A DNA stretch of 19,796 nucleotides, taken from contig JAZNXY010000138.1 in the NCBI GenBank assembly GCA_045594105.1, positions 1 to 19,796 on the forward strand, given 5' to 3'. Within the stretch, counting starts at the first letter, position 1, and each line of letters starts with the position of its first letter. Origin of the DNA: URNF01 sp045594105 (GTDB taxonomy: Bacteria; Bacillota; Clostridia; Oscillospirales; Acutalibacteraceae). The notes below the pieces were generated by a model, which worked only from the letters and a program-made list of their open reading frames with translations, made no database searches and had not been told where the DNA came from. The translations under genes and the position numbers were made by a program. Below, piece by piece: positions 1 to 7,285 of the stretch.

Positions 1-18
1 GCAAGCGAAAATTAGAAT

Positions 19-59
19 AAAAGCCATTGGTGTCTGTTTTCGGATGACCAATGGCTTTT
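19..59. terminator. Bidirectional intrinsic terminator at the left edge
   Basis: Twelve-base arms AAAAGCCATTGG (19-30) and CCAATGGCTTTT (48-59) pair perfectly around a 17-nt loop. Each strand shows a short T-run at the end of the hairpin. It could end a plus-strand gene lying left of the window, back up the tRNA-Leu terminator, or both. Confidence 0.7.
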
Positions 60-74
60 GCTTATAAATAAGAA

Positions 75-106
75 GAACCTCAACACGCGTTTGCGTGTTG
101 AGGTTC
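75..106 (-). terminator. Hairpin terminator after tRNA-Leu
   Basis: A 14-bp perfect stem (75-88 with 93-106, loop GTTT) begins 6 nt past the CCA end of tRNA-Leu on the minus strand. It is followed by TTCTTATTT. The T-tract is interrupted, so termination may be only partial, with the hairpin at 19-59 acting second. Confidence 0.7.
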
Positions 107-111
107 TCAAA

Positions 112-198
112 TGGTGCCGGTGGCCGGACTCGAACCGGCACGGTATCGCTACCGGTGGATTTTGAGTCCACTACGTCTGCCAATTCCATCACACCGGC
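112..198 (-). tRNA. tRNA-Leu (anticodon CAA)
   Basis: An 87-nt class II tRNA with an encoded CCA end. The acceptor stem GCCGGTG pairs with CACCGGC, and the discriminator base is A. The anticodon loop CTCAAAA gives anticodon CAA, which reads UUG. A long variable arm (GGTAGCGATACC) and the T-arm GGTTCGAGTCC are present. It lies 91 nt downstream of a membrane-protein gene on the same strand, has its own strong promoter (235-263), and is followed by a hairpin terminator. Confidence 0.97.
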
Positions 199-234
199 AA
201 GTGAGTCCGCTATCCCTCTCGGGACAACGGGTGT

Positions 235-263
235 ATTATACACTATATTTTTCAAAAACGCAA
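235..263 (-). promoter_or_regulatory. Housekeeping promoter of tRNA-Leu
   Basis: On the minus strand, a -35 TTGCGT (258-263), a 17-bp spacer and a perfect -10 TATAAT (235-240). The predicted transcription start near 228 leaves a 5' leader of about 30 nt for RNase P to remove. Confidence 0.8.
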
Positions 264-288
264 GAACTTTTTTGCACTTTCTCAAAAA

Positions 289-1272
289 TCACAGCGGGGC
301 TATGTTCACAACCTTATATCCGCCGCTTTTTCGCACCGCCACCGTATATGCTGTCGGGTAGGTATGCGAGTCGTAGGTGCGGTTTACCACAAAGTCAAAC
401 CGTACCTCTACCGTAAAGCAATCCGACGACCACTGTATCGGCTCGCTGACCTGCATGTTCTCAAATGCGGTGGAAATATGTTTATTATACCATTTTCCGT
501 CATACGCATACACACCCGACGCAAACGGTGTGCCGCCTTCCATCAACGCCACCAGATCGGCACGTGGAATATCGTTACTGATATACAGCGCATACGTCTT
601 TGCCGCCGTTTCGGCAAATGCCTTAACCGCCGCTGCGTCCTGCGGCACAGGCGTTACCAATACACTGCCGTCCTTCTGCTTTGTCAGCACCGATTCTACC
701 CCTTCCAGCGACAAAGTAGGTGCCTGCAAGGTTTCCACCGTTGCAGCAGAAACAACAGGCAGGGTGCCTTTTGCACCCGCAAACGCAGCAACCGTCTGTG
801 CATCGCCCATTGAGAGCGGTGTGCCGTTAACCAACACCGTCTGTGTAGACAGCACCGTCGTTTTTTCGCTATACGCCCAGTCCGAACGCACCGCATAGGT
901 TTTGCCCTCACGGACAAGGGTCAGCGTACCCACTTTTTTATGGCTCTCATATACGTCATAGGTATACGTATTCCCCTCACTGCTCATCAAGGCATACTGC
1001 CAACTGCCCACACCGCCGTTATACCGCTTAGAAAGATAGGCGATATACTGTTCCTTTGTGTTATAGGCATCAAAAGGGAACTCGCTCTGCTCTGCAATTG
1101 TATCGGTATCCCCTGCCGCCAATGCCGCAAAATACCCGTTCATCGCACCGACAGGGTGGGATGCTTCATACTGTTTCAAGTACCCTCTGAAGCACAACAG
1201 CCCTATAACAATCAACACCGCATACACGGCACACAACAGAAGGAAGCCCTTCTTAAAGCTCAGCTTTCTCAT
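289..1272 (-). CDS. Membrane-anchored protein of unknown function
   Basis: A 327-aa protein that I do not recognise. It has a short basic N-terminus (MRKLSFKKG) and one hydrophobic segment at about residues 9-28, so it is probably an N-in signal anchor with a large extracytoplasmic domain. After it comes a short helical part (about 30-80) that resembles the small alpha/beta domains seen at the membrane-proximal end of other Firmicute surface proteins. The rest looks beta-rich, with no motif I can name. Its ATG overlaps the TGA of the upstream glycosidase-family gene (ATGA, 4 nt), so translation is probably coupled and the two proteins probably work at the same cell surface. The SD is weak, which fits coupling. 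No terminator lies between its stop and tRNA-Leu. Confidence 0.85.
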   Translation of the reverse strand: MRKLSFKKGFLLLCAVYAVLIVIGLLCFRGYLKQYEASHPVGAMNGYFAALAAGDTDTIAEQSEFPFDAYNTKEQYIAYLSKRYNGGVGSWQYALMSSEGNTYTYDVYESHKKVGTLTLVREGKTYAVRSDWAYSEKTTVLSTQTVLVNGTPLSMGDAQTVAAFAGAKGTLPVVSAATVETLQAPTLSLEGVESVLTKQKDGSVLVTPVPQDAAAVKAFAETAAKTYALYISNDIPRADLVALMEGGTPFASGVYAYDGKWYNKHISTAFENMQVSEPIQWSSDCFTVEVRFDFVVNRTYDSHTYPTAYTVAVRKSGGYKVVNIAPL

Positions 1273-2264
1273 TCGCCCACCGCCTTTACCAGAAATGCCG
1301 TCGGCAATTCACGTGAGCCGTACAAGCTCGCACAAAAATTGACGTGCTGTCCGTTATGTATCATCAAGGTAGATGAGCCGCCGTCAAGGTTGGCGGCATT
1401 CACCGCACCGTACTGCACCATCACATCACGGCAATCCTTATAGCTGGCACCTAACGAATGGGACTGTCTGCCGTCAATCACCAGCAGCAGCACCGTGCCG
1501 TCTGCACGTTGTCCGATAGCGGTACGGGGATTTAAGCCGCCGCCCGTGCCTGCCACAGGCGCCGCTTCACCGTTAATTACCAAAGCAGGACCGAAGGTCA
1601 CCGCTTCGGTGACGCCCTTCGCCAGAGCATCCCCTGCGGACATACGTCCCACAATCAGCTTGCCGTTTTCATCAAAACCAACAACAGAGCCGACACTGCC
1701 GCTGCTGCCAAACTTGAGCTCTCCGTTATGTATCACGTAGCCGATAGGCGTGCCGCCGTTGCCAAAGCCCTTTTCATCTTCAAAGCCGCCCGCATTGATA
1801 CCCGCCTCGGCACCGCTCGTTTTCACAAAATCATCCAGTGTCATTCCCGCTCTGCCGTCGTATGCCTCTAACGTGCCGACATACAGACGCTTCGGGTCCT
1901 TGACAAGCATCATTTTGCCCTTAAAGGTGGCACCCGTCACGTCCTCTATGACAAGTGCAGGTGTGTTGTCATCGGGGTTTTGCGGTGTAAAATCGCTGTC
2001 ATCGGTGAAGGTTTCCACGTCAATCACCGCATTTTGTGCACGTATTGCCGCAATCTCCTCGTCAGAAAAATACAGCTTCGCCAAAAACTTCAGAGCACTG
2101 GTTTCCATAACGGTGGTGACAAACAGGCCCTTTGCCTGCGTTGATGGGCCGTAGCATACCACCGTCGCCGCCCCGAAAAGTGCCACAACAATCGCCAGCA
2201 GGGTCACACCCACCACCGCTGCGGCACGCCCGATAATACGACGTACTATTTTTGCTTTTTCCAT
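1269..2264 (-). CDS. Phosphodiester glycosidase family (NAGPA-like) membrane-anchored protein
   Basis: A 331-aa protein with one transmembrane segment at about residues 15-38 and an extracytoplasmic domain of the NAGPA / exopolysaccharide-biosynthesis family (PF09992). Family landmarks are NAGGF (157-161), NPRTAIGQ (245-252), IDGR (263-266) and NLDGGSST (292-299). The known animal member removes N-acetylglucosamine from a phosphodiester. Bacterial members are thought to act on cell-wall or exopolysaccharide phosphodiesters, but the substrate here is unknown. The ATG at 2264 follows GAGG (2271-2274) by 6 nt. The gene starts 47 nt after nrdR, just past an intrinsic terminator, with no separate promoter visible. 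It may therefore depend on read-through of that terminator. Confidence 0.9.
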   Translation of the reverse strand: MEKAKIVRRIIGRAAAVVGVTLLAIVVALFGAATVVCYGPSTQAKGLFVTTVMETSALKFLAKLYFSDEEIAAIRAQNAVIDVETFTDDSDFTPQNPDDNTPALVIEDVTGATFKGKMMLVKDPKRLYVGTLEAYDGRAGMTLDDFVKTSGAEAGINAGGFEDEKGFGNGGTPIGYVIHNGELKFGSSGSVGSVVGFDENGKLIVGRMSAGDALAKGVTEAVTFGPALVINGEAAPVAGTGGGLNPRTAIGQRADGTVLLLVIDGRQSHSLGASYKDCRDVMVQYGAVNAANLDGGSSTLMIHNGQHVNFCASLYGSRELPTAFLVKAVGE

Positions 2265-2276
2265 TTGTTACCTCAT

Positions 2277-2306
2277 AAAAAGCGGCACACGCAGGTGCGT
2301 GTGCCG
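2277..2306 (-). terminator. Intrinsic terminator between nrdR and the glycosidase gene
   Basis: An 11-bp stem (2283-2293 with 2296-2306, 2-nt nominal loop) is followed on the minus strand by C and then five T (2277-2281). It lies directly before the SD of the next gene, so it acts either as the end of nrdR or as a read-through attenuator. Confidence 0.75.
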
Positions 2307-2311
2307 GTATT

Positions 2312-2767
2312 TCAGTTTTCGTTCAACAGTTTTTTAATCGCCTCGTGGAAAGATGCAACATCCTGGAACTGACGGTAAACAGATGCAAACCGCACATATG
2401 CCACATGGTCGATTTTCATCAGCTGTTCCATTGCATATTCACCGATACGTGTGCTGGTCACCTCTTTATCGAGAGAGTTCTGCAGCTGTGTTTCGATTTC
2501 GTCTACCGCTTTTTCCAGTGTTTCCAACGAAACGGGACGTTTCTCACAAGCACGCAACAGACCGTTCAACAGCTTCTGGCGGTCAAATACTTCACGGGAT
2601 TTATCTCTTTTCACCACCACGATCGGTACTTGTTCGATGATTTCATAGGTAGTAAACCGCTTTTCGCACTGCAAGCATTCACGACGGCGGCGAATACGGT
2701 TGCCTTCGTCTGTGGAACGGGAATCCACTACCTTGCTTTCTTCAAAACCGCAAAACGGACATCTCAT
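2312..2767 (-). CDS. nrdR: Transcriptional repressor NrdR
   Basis: NrdR senses ATP/dATP and represses ribonucleotide reductase operons by binding paired NrdR boxes. This copy has the N-terminal zinc ribbon (C3, C6, C31, C34, with a basic RIRRRREC stretch) and the C-terminal ATP-cone domain from about residue 49 (VVKRDKSREVFDRQKL), for 151 aa, the usual family length. I place the start at ATG 2767 (MRCPFCG). GGAGG (2776-2780) lies 8 nt upstream, whereas the in-frame GTG at 2776 overlaps the SD and cannot be used. No ribonucleotide reductase gene is in the window. A sigma-A promoter lies at 2803-2831, and possible NrdR-box-like sites are at 2839-2896. Confidence 0.96.
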   Translation of the reverse strand: MRCPFCGFEESKVVDSRSTDEGNRIRRRRECLQCEKRFTTYEIIEQVPIVVVKRDKSREVFDRQKLLNGLLRACEKRPVSLETLEKAVDEIETQLQNSLDKEVTSTRIGEYAMEQLMKIDHVAYVRFASVYRQFQDVASFHEAIKKLLNEN

Positions 2768-2802
2768 AGGTGACACCTCCGAAAATTAACTGCTTTTTGG
2801 GT

Positions 2803-2831
2803 AGTATAACAAACTTTTTTTGTGTTCGCAA
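2803..2831 (-). promoter_or_regulatory. Promoter of nrdR
   Basis: On the minus strand, -35 TTGCGA (2826-2831), a 17-bp spacer containing a run of seven A, and -10 TATACT (2803-2808). The predicted start near 2796 gives a leader of about 29 nt that carries the GGAGG SD. Confidence 0.7.
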
Positions 2832-2890
2832 GGTTTTTTCACAATATACACGATTTTTTTGTAAAAACTATGTCTTTTTCACACTAAATA

Positions 2891-2899
2891 TGGTATGAT
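2891..2899 (+). promoter_or_regulatory. Extended -10 promoter of the SH3 lipoprotein gene
   Basis: TGG followed by TATGAT (2894-2899) forms an extended -10. The -35 region at the correct distance (TGTCTT, 2871-2876) is poor. It lies 21 nt before the ATG at 2921, and the SD AAGGGGG falls in the short leader. Confidence 0.5.
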
Positions 2900-2920
2900 A
2901 ACAAAAAAGGGGGCTTGTTC

Positions 2921-3256
2921 ATGAAACATATTGCTTGTTTTTTTGCGGTAGCTTTACTGCTTTTCTGTGTTGCTTGCAAAGAAAAAACACCTGCGGTTTC
3001 TACCGATACTGAAACCACCGTTACCACCGTAAAAACCACCGCATCCCTGCCAAAAGAAGGGTGGATTACCGCCGATTCCATGCGTGTGCGTGGCGGTGCG
3101 GGTCTCACCTTCGAGGTTGTCGGCGGTATTACCTTCGGCGAAAAAGTGGAAATTTTAGGAAAAGAAGGCGACTGGTACAAGATCCGTTTCGGTGACGGTG
3201 TCGGTTACGTCAGCGGTCAATACCTGACCTTTACCGAGCCCACCGCTATTTCTTAA
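2921..3256 (+). CDS. Small lipoprotein with a bacterial SH3 domain
   Basis: A 111-aa predicted lipoprotein. Residues 1-18 form a lipoprotein signal peptide ending FCVAC, with lipidation expected at Cys19; Cys at -3 instead of Leu is unusual. A Thr-rich linker (about 23-45) leads into one SH3b domain (about 47-105), with the typical segments SMRVRGGAG, GEKVEILGKEGDWYKI and GYVSGQYL. Such domains usually bind peptidoglycan or wall peptides, so a cell-envelope role is likely, with no catalytic domain present. The ATG at 2921 has AAGGGGG 7 nt upstream; the in-frame TTG at 2915 is too close to the SD. It pairs with a second small lipoprotein at 3331 and forms a plus-strand island between minus-strand genes. 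Confidence 0.88.
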   Translation: MKHIACFFAVALLLFCVACKEKTPAVSTDTETTVTTVKTTASLPKEGWITADSMRVRGGAGLTFEVVGGITFGEKVEILGKEGDWYKIRFGDGVGYVSGQYLTFTEPTAIS

Positions 3257-3296
3257 TTTTTCTTGCACAAAACGCTTTTTTCGGGACACGCTAATA

Positions 3297-3316
3297 CCGA
3301 GTACCTTTGTACTCGG
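3297..3316 (+). other. Stem-loop abutting the SD of the Thr-rich lipoprotein gene
   Basis: CCGAGTAC (3297-3304) and GTACTCGG (3309-3316) form a perfect 8-bp stem with loop CTTT. The SD AAAGGAG begins at the next base (3317). There is no T-run, so it is not a terminator. It could stabilise the mRNA 5' end or shape initiation (inference). Confidence 0.6.
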
Positions 3317-3330
3317 AAAGGAGTGTTCTT

Positions 3331-3615
3331 ATGAAAAAGCGTTTTTTATTGGTATGTGCCGCATTTGCCTTGTCTGTCACTTTGTTGCTCGCAGGTTGCG
3401 GCGAGGGTAAAGGTGCAGAGGATACGGGAGAGGACGGTAAGGTAGGCGGCTCCGCCACCACCAATTCCACCTCCATGCACAACACCACGCCTACCACAAG
3501 CGGTAATCTGATGGACAAAGCGGAAGATTTAGTAGACGACGTATTGCCTAACGGCAATCCCTCCTCCGCTGCGACCACCACTACCGATACCGGTACAACC
3601 ACAACCAACAAATAA
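3331..3615 (+). CDS. Small Thr-rich lipoprotein of unknown function
   Basis: A 94-aa predicted lipoprotein. Its signal peptide MKKRFLLVCAAFALSVTLLL ends in a good lipobox (LAGC, Cys23). The mature part is low-complexity, rich in Gly, Thr, Ser and Asn, with one short acidic amphipathic stretch (MDKAEDLVDDVLP, about 60-72) and a C-terminal tail of almost pure Thr/Ser (TTTTDTGTTTTNK). No known domain was seen. Such tails are often wall-spanning linkers or glycosylation sites (inference). The ATG at 3331 follows AAAGGAG by 7 nt. The gene lies 74 nt after the SH3 lipoprotein gene and ends at a bidirectional terminator. Confidence 0.82.
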   Translation: MKKRFLLVCAAFALSVTLLLAGCGEGKGAEDTGEDGKVGGSATTNSTSMHNTTPTTSGNLMDKAEDLVDDVLPNGNPSSAATTTTDTGTTTTNK

Positions 3616-3652
3616 AAAAATGCGATAGTGCACAGCACTATCGCATTTTTTT
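3614..3652. terminator. Bidirectional terminator between convergent genes
   Basis: An 11-bp stem (3620-3630 with 3636-3646, loop CACAG) is flanked by seven A on the left and seven T on the right. It serves both the plus-strand lipoprotein gene and the minus-strand gpmI, whose stop is at 3654. Confidence 0.92.
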
Positions 3653-3653
3653 A

Positions 3654-5171
3654 TTATTTAATCAAAGACTGACCGTCCATTTCTGCGGGCTGCGGTAAAT
3701 CCAACAGCTTCAGCATGGTCGGTGCAATGTCCGCCAAGCGACCGCCTTCACGCAATTCACATTCGTGACCCACAACGCAGAAGGGCACAGGGAAGGTGGT
3801 ATGTGCGGTAAAGGGAGAGCCGTCCGGCTCGTACATTTTATCCGCATTACCGTGGTCAGCGGTGATAAGCACCTTGCCGCCCATTTTCAAGGTGGCGTCC
3901 ACCGTTTTGCCAACACAGGTATCCACCGCTTCTACAGCCGCTTTCGCCGCATCAAATACACCGGTATGACCAACCATATCGCAGTTAGCATAGTTAAGGA
4001 TAATCACATCATATTTGCCGGATTCGATACGTTTTACCACTTCATCACATACAAGCGGTGCGCTCATTTCGGGCTGCATATCGTAGGTGGCAACCTTCGG
4101 AGAGTTAATAAGTGCACGATCCTCACCGTCATATTCTTTTTCGACACCACCGTTAAAGAAGAAGGTGACGTGTGCATATTTTTCGGTTTCTGCAATACGC
4201 AGCTGTGTCAAACCTTTATCGCTCAGATACTCGCCGAGGGTGTTTTTGAGTGATTGGGGCTTAAATGCCACCTGCACATTCGGCATGGTCGCATCGTATT
4301 GGGTCATACACACATAGGTCAGCGGGAACAACCCGTTTTTACGGTCAAAGCCGTCAAAATCGGGATCCACAAAGGTGCGGGTGATTTCACGTGCACGGTC
4401 GGGACGGAAGTTGAAGAATACCACCGCATCGTTCGCTTTGATAACGCCTTCTTTACCGGTGCATACAACCGGTACAACGAATTCGTCGGTCACTTCCGCA
4501 TCATAAGATGCCTGCATTGCGGCAACCGGGTCGACATTCTCCACACCTTCACCGTATACCATAGCGGCATACGCCTTTTCTACACGTTCCCAGCGATTAT
4601 CACGGTCCATGGCATAGTAGCGACCCATAACAGTAGCGATTTTGCCAACACCGATTTCTTTGCACTTTTCCTGCAAAGCGGCAACAAAGTCTTTGCCCGA
4701 GGAAGGCGGCACGTCACGGCCGTCCATTAAACAATGCACAAACACGTCTTTGACGCCCAGTTTCTTCGCCATTTCCAACAAACCGCAAAGATGTTCAAAG
4801 TGGCTATGCACACCGCCATCGGACAAAAGGCCTGCCAGATGTAAAGCGGCACCGTCTTTTTTAGCAGCTTCCATTGCACAAAGCAATGCTTCATTCTCAA
4901 AGAACACGCCGTCTTTAATCGCTTTGGTGATGCGGGTGAGCTCCTGATACACAATGCGGCCTGCACCGATGTTGGTGTGACCCACCTCGCTGTTGCCCAT
5001 CTGGCCGTCCGGCAGACCGACATCCATACCCGAAGCACCAATGGTGGTGAAGGGGTTTTCGGCAAAGATTTTGGAAAGGTTGGGGGTGGCGGCGGCATCA
5101 ATAGCGTTGCCGTAGGTATCGGGGTTGATACCAAAGCCGTCCATAATGATAAGAGTTAACGGTTTTTTCAT
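3654..5171 (-). CDS. gpmI: 2,3-bisphosphoglycerate-independent phosphoglycerate mutase
   Basis: Interconverts 3- and 2-phosphoglycerate in glycolysis with two Mn ions. The 505-aa length fits the family. Visible landmarks are the metal ligand D11 (IIMDGFG), the phosphorylated serine S61 (GQMGNSEVGH), H122 (DGGVHSHFEH), GRDVPP (151-156), the RYYAMDRD stretch (184-191), NFRPDRARE and TADHGNADKM near the C-terminus. The ATG at 5171 follows AAGGAG (5180-5185) by 8 nt. It is the last gene of pgk-tpiA-gpmI, with a strong intercistronic stem-loop before it, and ends at a bidirectional terminator. Neither gap nor eno is in the window. Confidence 0.98.
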   Translation of the reverse strand: MKKPLTLIIMDGFGINPDTYGNAIDAAATPNLSKIFAENPFTTIGASGMDVGLPDGQMGNSEVGHTNIGAGRIVYQELTRITKAIKDGVFFENEALLCAMEAAKKDGAALHLAGLLSDGGVHSHFEHLCGLLEMAKKLGVKDVFVHCLMDGRDVPPSSGKDFVAALQEKCKEIGVGKIATVMGRYYAMDRDNRWERVEKAYAAMVYGEGVENVDPVAAMQASYDAEVTDEFVVPVVCTGKEGVIKANDAVVFFNFRPDRAREITRTFVDPDFDGFDRKNGLFPLTYVCMTQYDATMPNVQVAFKPQSLKNTLGEYLSDKGLTQLRIAETEKYAHVTFFFNGGVEKEYDGEDRALINSPKVATYDMQPEMSAPLVCDEVVKRIESGKYDVIILNYANCDMVGHTGVFDAAKAAVEAVDTCVGKTVDATLKMGGKVLITADHGNADKMYEPDGSPFTAHTTFPVPFCVVGHECELREGGRLADIAPTMLKLLDLPQPAEMDGQSLIK

Positions 5172-5197
5172 CCTACATTCTCCTTAAACAGTCAGCA

Positions 5198-5223
5198 AGG
5201 ACGGACGGCAAGCCGTCCGTCCT
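5198..5223 (-). other. Perfect intercistronic stem-loop between tpiA and gpmI
   Basis: AGGACGGACGGC (5198-5209) and GCCGTCCGTCCT (5212-5223) are perfectly complementary, giving an 11-12 bp GC-rich hairpin 12 nt before the gpmI SD. No T-run follows on the minus strand, so it is not a standard terminator. It may protect the upstream mRNA or mark a processing site (inference). Confidence 0.7.
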
Positions 5224-5240
5224 CTGTGAAAATCGGAAAC

Positions 5241-5993
5241 TTATTTCGCAGCAGCAACGATGGTGGCGAAATCAGCCGCTTTCAAAGAAGCACCGCCGAT
5301 AAGACCGCCGTCTACATCACTCTGTGCGAGCAGCCCTGCCGCATTACCTGCGTTCATAGAGCCGCCATACTGAATGGTGAGTGCTTTGGCAACATCCGCA
5401 TTGTAAAGACCTTTGACGGTTTCACGAATGTGTGCACACACTTCATTTGCCTGTTCATCGGTAGCGGTAAGACCGGTGCCGATAGCCCAAACCGGCTCGT
5501 AAGCAATGATGATACGGGACAGTTCCTCTGCGGAAACACCGCCCAAAGCCACCTTCACCTGGGTGTCAACCACTTCAGAGGTGATGCCCTGTTCACGCTG
5601 CTCGAGATATTCGCCTACGCAAAGGATAACGGTAAGACCGGCATCCAAAGCGGCACGAGTACGGTTACGTACGGTTACATCGGTATCACCGAAGTAGGTA
5701 CGACGTTCGCTGTGGCCGAGGATAACGTAGCCAACACCCATTTCTTTAAGCATTTCAGCGGAAATCTCGCCGGTGAAGGCACCGCTCTTTGCCCAGTGGC
5801 AGTTCTGTGCCGCCACACCGATGTTGGTGCCTTTGGTTGCTTCCAGAGCAACAGGCAGGTCAACAAAGGGCACACCTACAACAACGTCGCAGGTCGCATC
5901 CGCAACCAACGGACGAATTGCTTCAATCAATTCTTTCGCTTCTGCGGGAGTTTTGTTCATTTTCCAGTTGCCCGCAATTACATATTTACCCAT
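5241..5993 (-). CDS. tpiA: Triosephosphate isomerase
   Basis: Interconverts dihydroxyacetone phosphate and glyceraldehyde 3-phosphate. The 250-aa TIM barrel carries substrate-binding N9/K11 (GNWKMN), catalytic H94 (ILGHSERR), catalytic E166 with flexible loop 6 (AYEPVWAIGTG) and the phosphate-binding YGGSM and GGLIGGASL segments. The ATG at 5993 follows AGAGGAG (6003-6009) by 9 nt. The gene lies 18 nt after pgk and is the middle gene of the operon. The sequence is complete, with nothing unusual. Confidence 0.98.
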   Translation of the reverse strand: MGKYVIAGNWKMNKTPAEAKELIEAIRPLVADATCDVVVGVPFVDLPVALEATKGTNIGVAAQNCHWAKSGAFTGEISAEMLKEMGVGYVILGHSERRTYFGDTDVTVRNRTRAALDAGLTVILCVGEYLEQREQGITSEVVDTQVKVALGGVSAEELSRIIIAYEPVWAIGTGLTATDEQANEVCAHIRETVKGLYNADVAKALTIQYGGSMNAGNAAGLLAQSDVDGGLIGGASLKAADFATIVAAAK

Positions 5994-6011
5994 TGTAACA
6001 GTCTCCTCTTC

Positions 6012-7223
6012 TTATTTATCGGTCATTGCAGCAATGCCGGGCAGCTCTTTACCCTCGAGGAATTCGAGAGAAGCACCGCCGCCGGTGGAGATGTGGGTCA
6101 TCTTATCACCGAAGCCGAGGTTGTTAACAGCCGCCGCAGAGTCGCCGCCACCGATGATGGTGATAGCATCGGATTCTGCCATTGCTTTCGCAACAGCGAT
6201 GGTGCCGTTTGCGAGAGCTGCGTTCTCGGAAACGCCCATCGGGCCGTTCCAGATAACGGTTTTTGCATTTTTGATTTCTGCTGCGAACAATTCACCGGAA
6301 GCAGGGCCGATGTCAAGACCCATCAGGTCAGCCGGCAGCTCACCGGTTTTGTATACGGTGGTTTCGATCGGTGCGTCAATCGGATCCGGGAACGCATCGG
6401 TCGCAACGCAGTCAACGGGAAGAAGAATCTTCACGCCTTTTTCCTTTGCACGAGCGAGCATATCTTTGCAGTAATCTACCTTTTCAGCATCCAGCAAGGA
6501 TTTGCCGATTTCGTTGCCCATCGCATACTGGAAGGTATACGCCATACCGCCGCCGATAATAAGGGTGTCGGCAACGTTCAGCAGGTTTTCGATAACGTTA
6601 AGCTTGTCGGAAACCTTTGCACCGCCAAGAATGGTAACGAACGGACGGGCAGGATCGGAAACCGCAGCGCCGAGGTATTTCACTTCTTTGGCCATCAGGT
6701 AGCCGTTAGCGGATTCTTCCACGAAGGAAGCAACACCTACGGTGGAGCAGTGTGCACGGTGTGCAGCACCGAACGCATCGTTTACGAACAGGTCGGCAAG
6801 GGAAGCAAGCTCTTTGGAGAATGCTTCACCGTTTTTGGTTTCTTCGGCACGATAACGAGTGTTCTGCAGCAGCACAACGTCGCCGTCTTTCATCGCAGCA
6901 ACCGCCGCTTTTGCGTTTTCGCCCACGACCTCATCGTCAGCAGCGAACACGACCTCTTTGCCGAGCTTTTCGGCAAGGCGTACCGCTACGGGAGCGAGGG
7001 ACAACTCGGGCTTGGGCTCGCCCTTCGGCTTGCCGAGGTGGGAGCAAAGGATAACCTTCGCACCGTTATCAATCAAATACTGAATGGTAGGCAACGCCGC
7101 AACAATGCGGTTTTCGTCGGTGATGACGCCCGCTTTCAACGGCACGTTGAAGTCACAGCGAACAAGCACACGCTTGCCGGCAACCTTCAGGTCTTCTACG
7201 CTTTTTTTGCTCAAATAACTCAT
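6012..7223 (-). CDS. pgk: Phosphoglycerate kinase
   Basis: Makes ATP from 1,3-bisphosphoglycerate and ADP in glycolysis. A 403-aa two-domain kinase with VRCDFNVPL (21-29), SHLGKPKG (61-68), LLQNTRYR (118-125), GGAKVSDK (200-207), the nucleotide-site GGG (224-226), GGGDS (358-362) and THISTGGGAS (376-385). I place the start at ATG 7223 (MSYLSKKS), with AAGGGAG (7232-7238) 8 nt upstream. The reading frame stays open 60 codons further upstream, but that stretch covers the promoter and leader and has no family match. It heads pgk-tpiA-gpmI, driven by the promoter at 7286-7314. Confidence 0.98.
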   Translation of the reverse strand: MSYLSKKSVEDLKVAGKRVLVRCDFNVPLKAGVITDENRIVAALPTIQYLIDNGAKVILCSHLGKPKGEPKPELSLAPVAVRLAEKLGKEVVFAADDEVVGENAKAAVAAMKDGDVVLLQNTRYRAEETKNGEAFSKELASLADLFVNDAFGAAHRAHCSTVGVASFVEESANGYLMAKEVKYLGAAVSDPARPFVTILGGAKVSDKLNVIENLLNVADTLIIGGGMAYTFQYAMGNEIGKSLLDAEKVDYCKDMLARAKEKGVKILLPVDCVATDAFPDPIDAPIETTVYKTGELPADLMGLDIGPASGELFAAEIKNAKTVIWNGPMGVSENAALANGTIAVAKAMAESDAITIIGGGDSAAAVNNLGFGDKMTHISTGGGASLEFLEGKELPGIAAMTDK

Positions 7224-7251
7224 TTTTCTTACTCCCTTTCTATAATGAAGG

Positions 7252-7270
7252 TCGGGATTTTTTATCCCGA
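7252..7270 (-). other. Stem-loop in the pgk leader
   Basis: TCGGGAT (7252-7258) and ATCCCGA (7264-7270) form a 7-bp stem with a 5-nt A-rich loop in the RNA. It lies about 9 nt after the predicted transcription start and 13 nt before the SD. A 5' stabilising hairpin is the simplest reading; no known riboswitch class is recognised. Confidence 0.55.
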
Positions 7271-7285
7271 AATATTCCATCTTGT

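Noticed and set aside
3263..3297. Sigma-A promoter (TTGCAC ... TAATAC) before the Thr-rich lipoprotein gene
   Set aside because: The spacer would be 23 bp, too long for a normal promoter.
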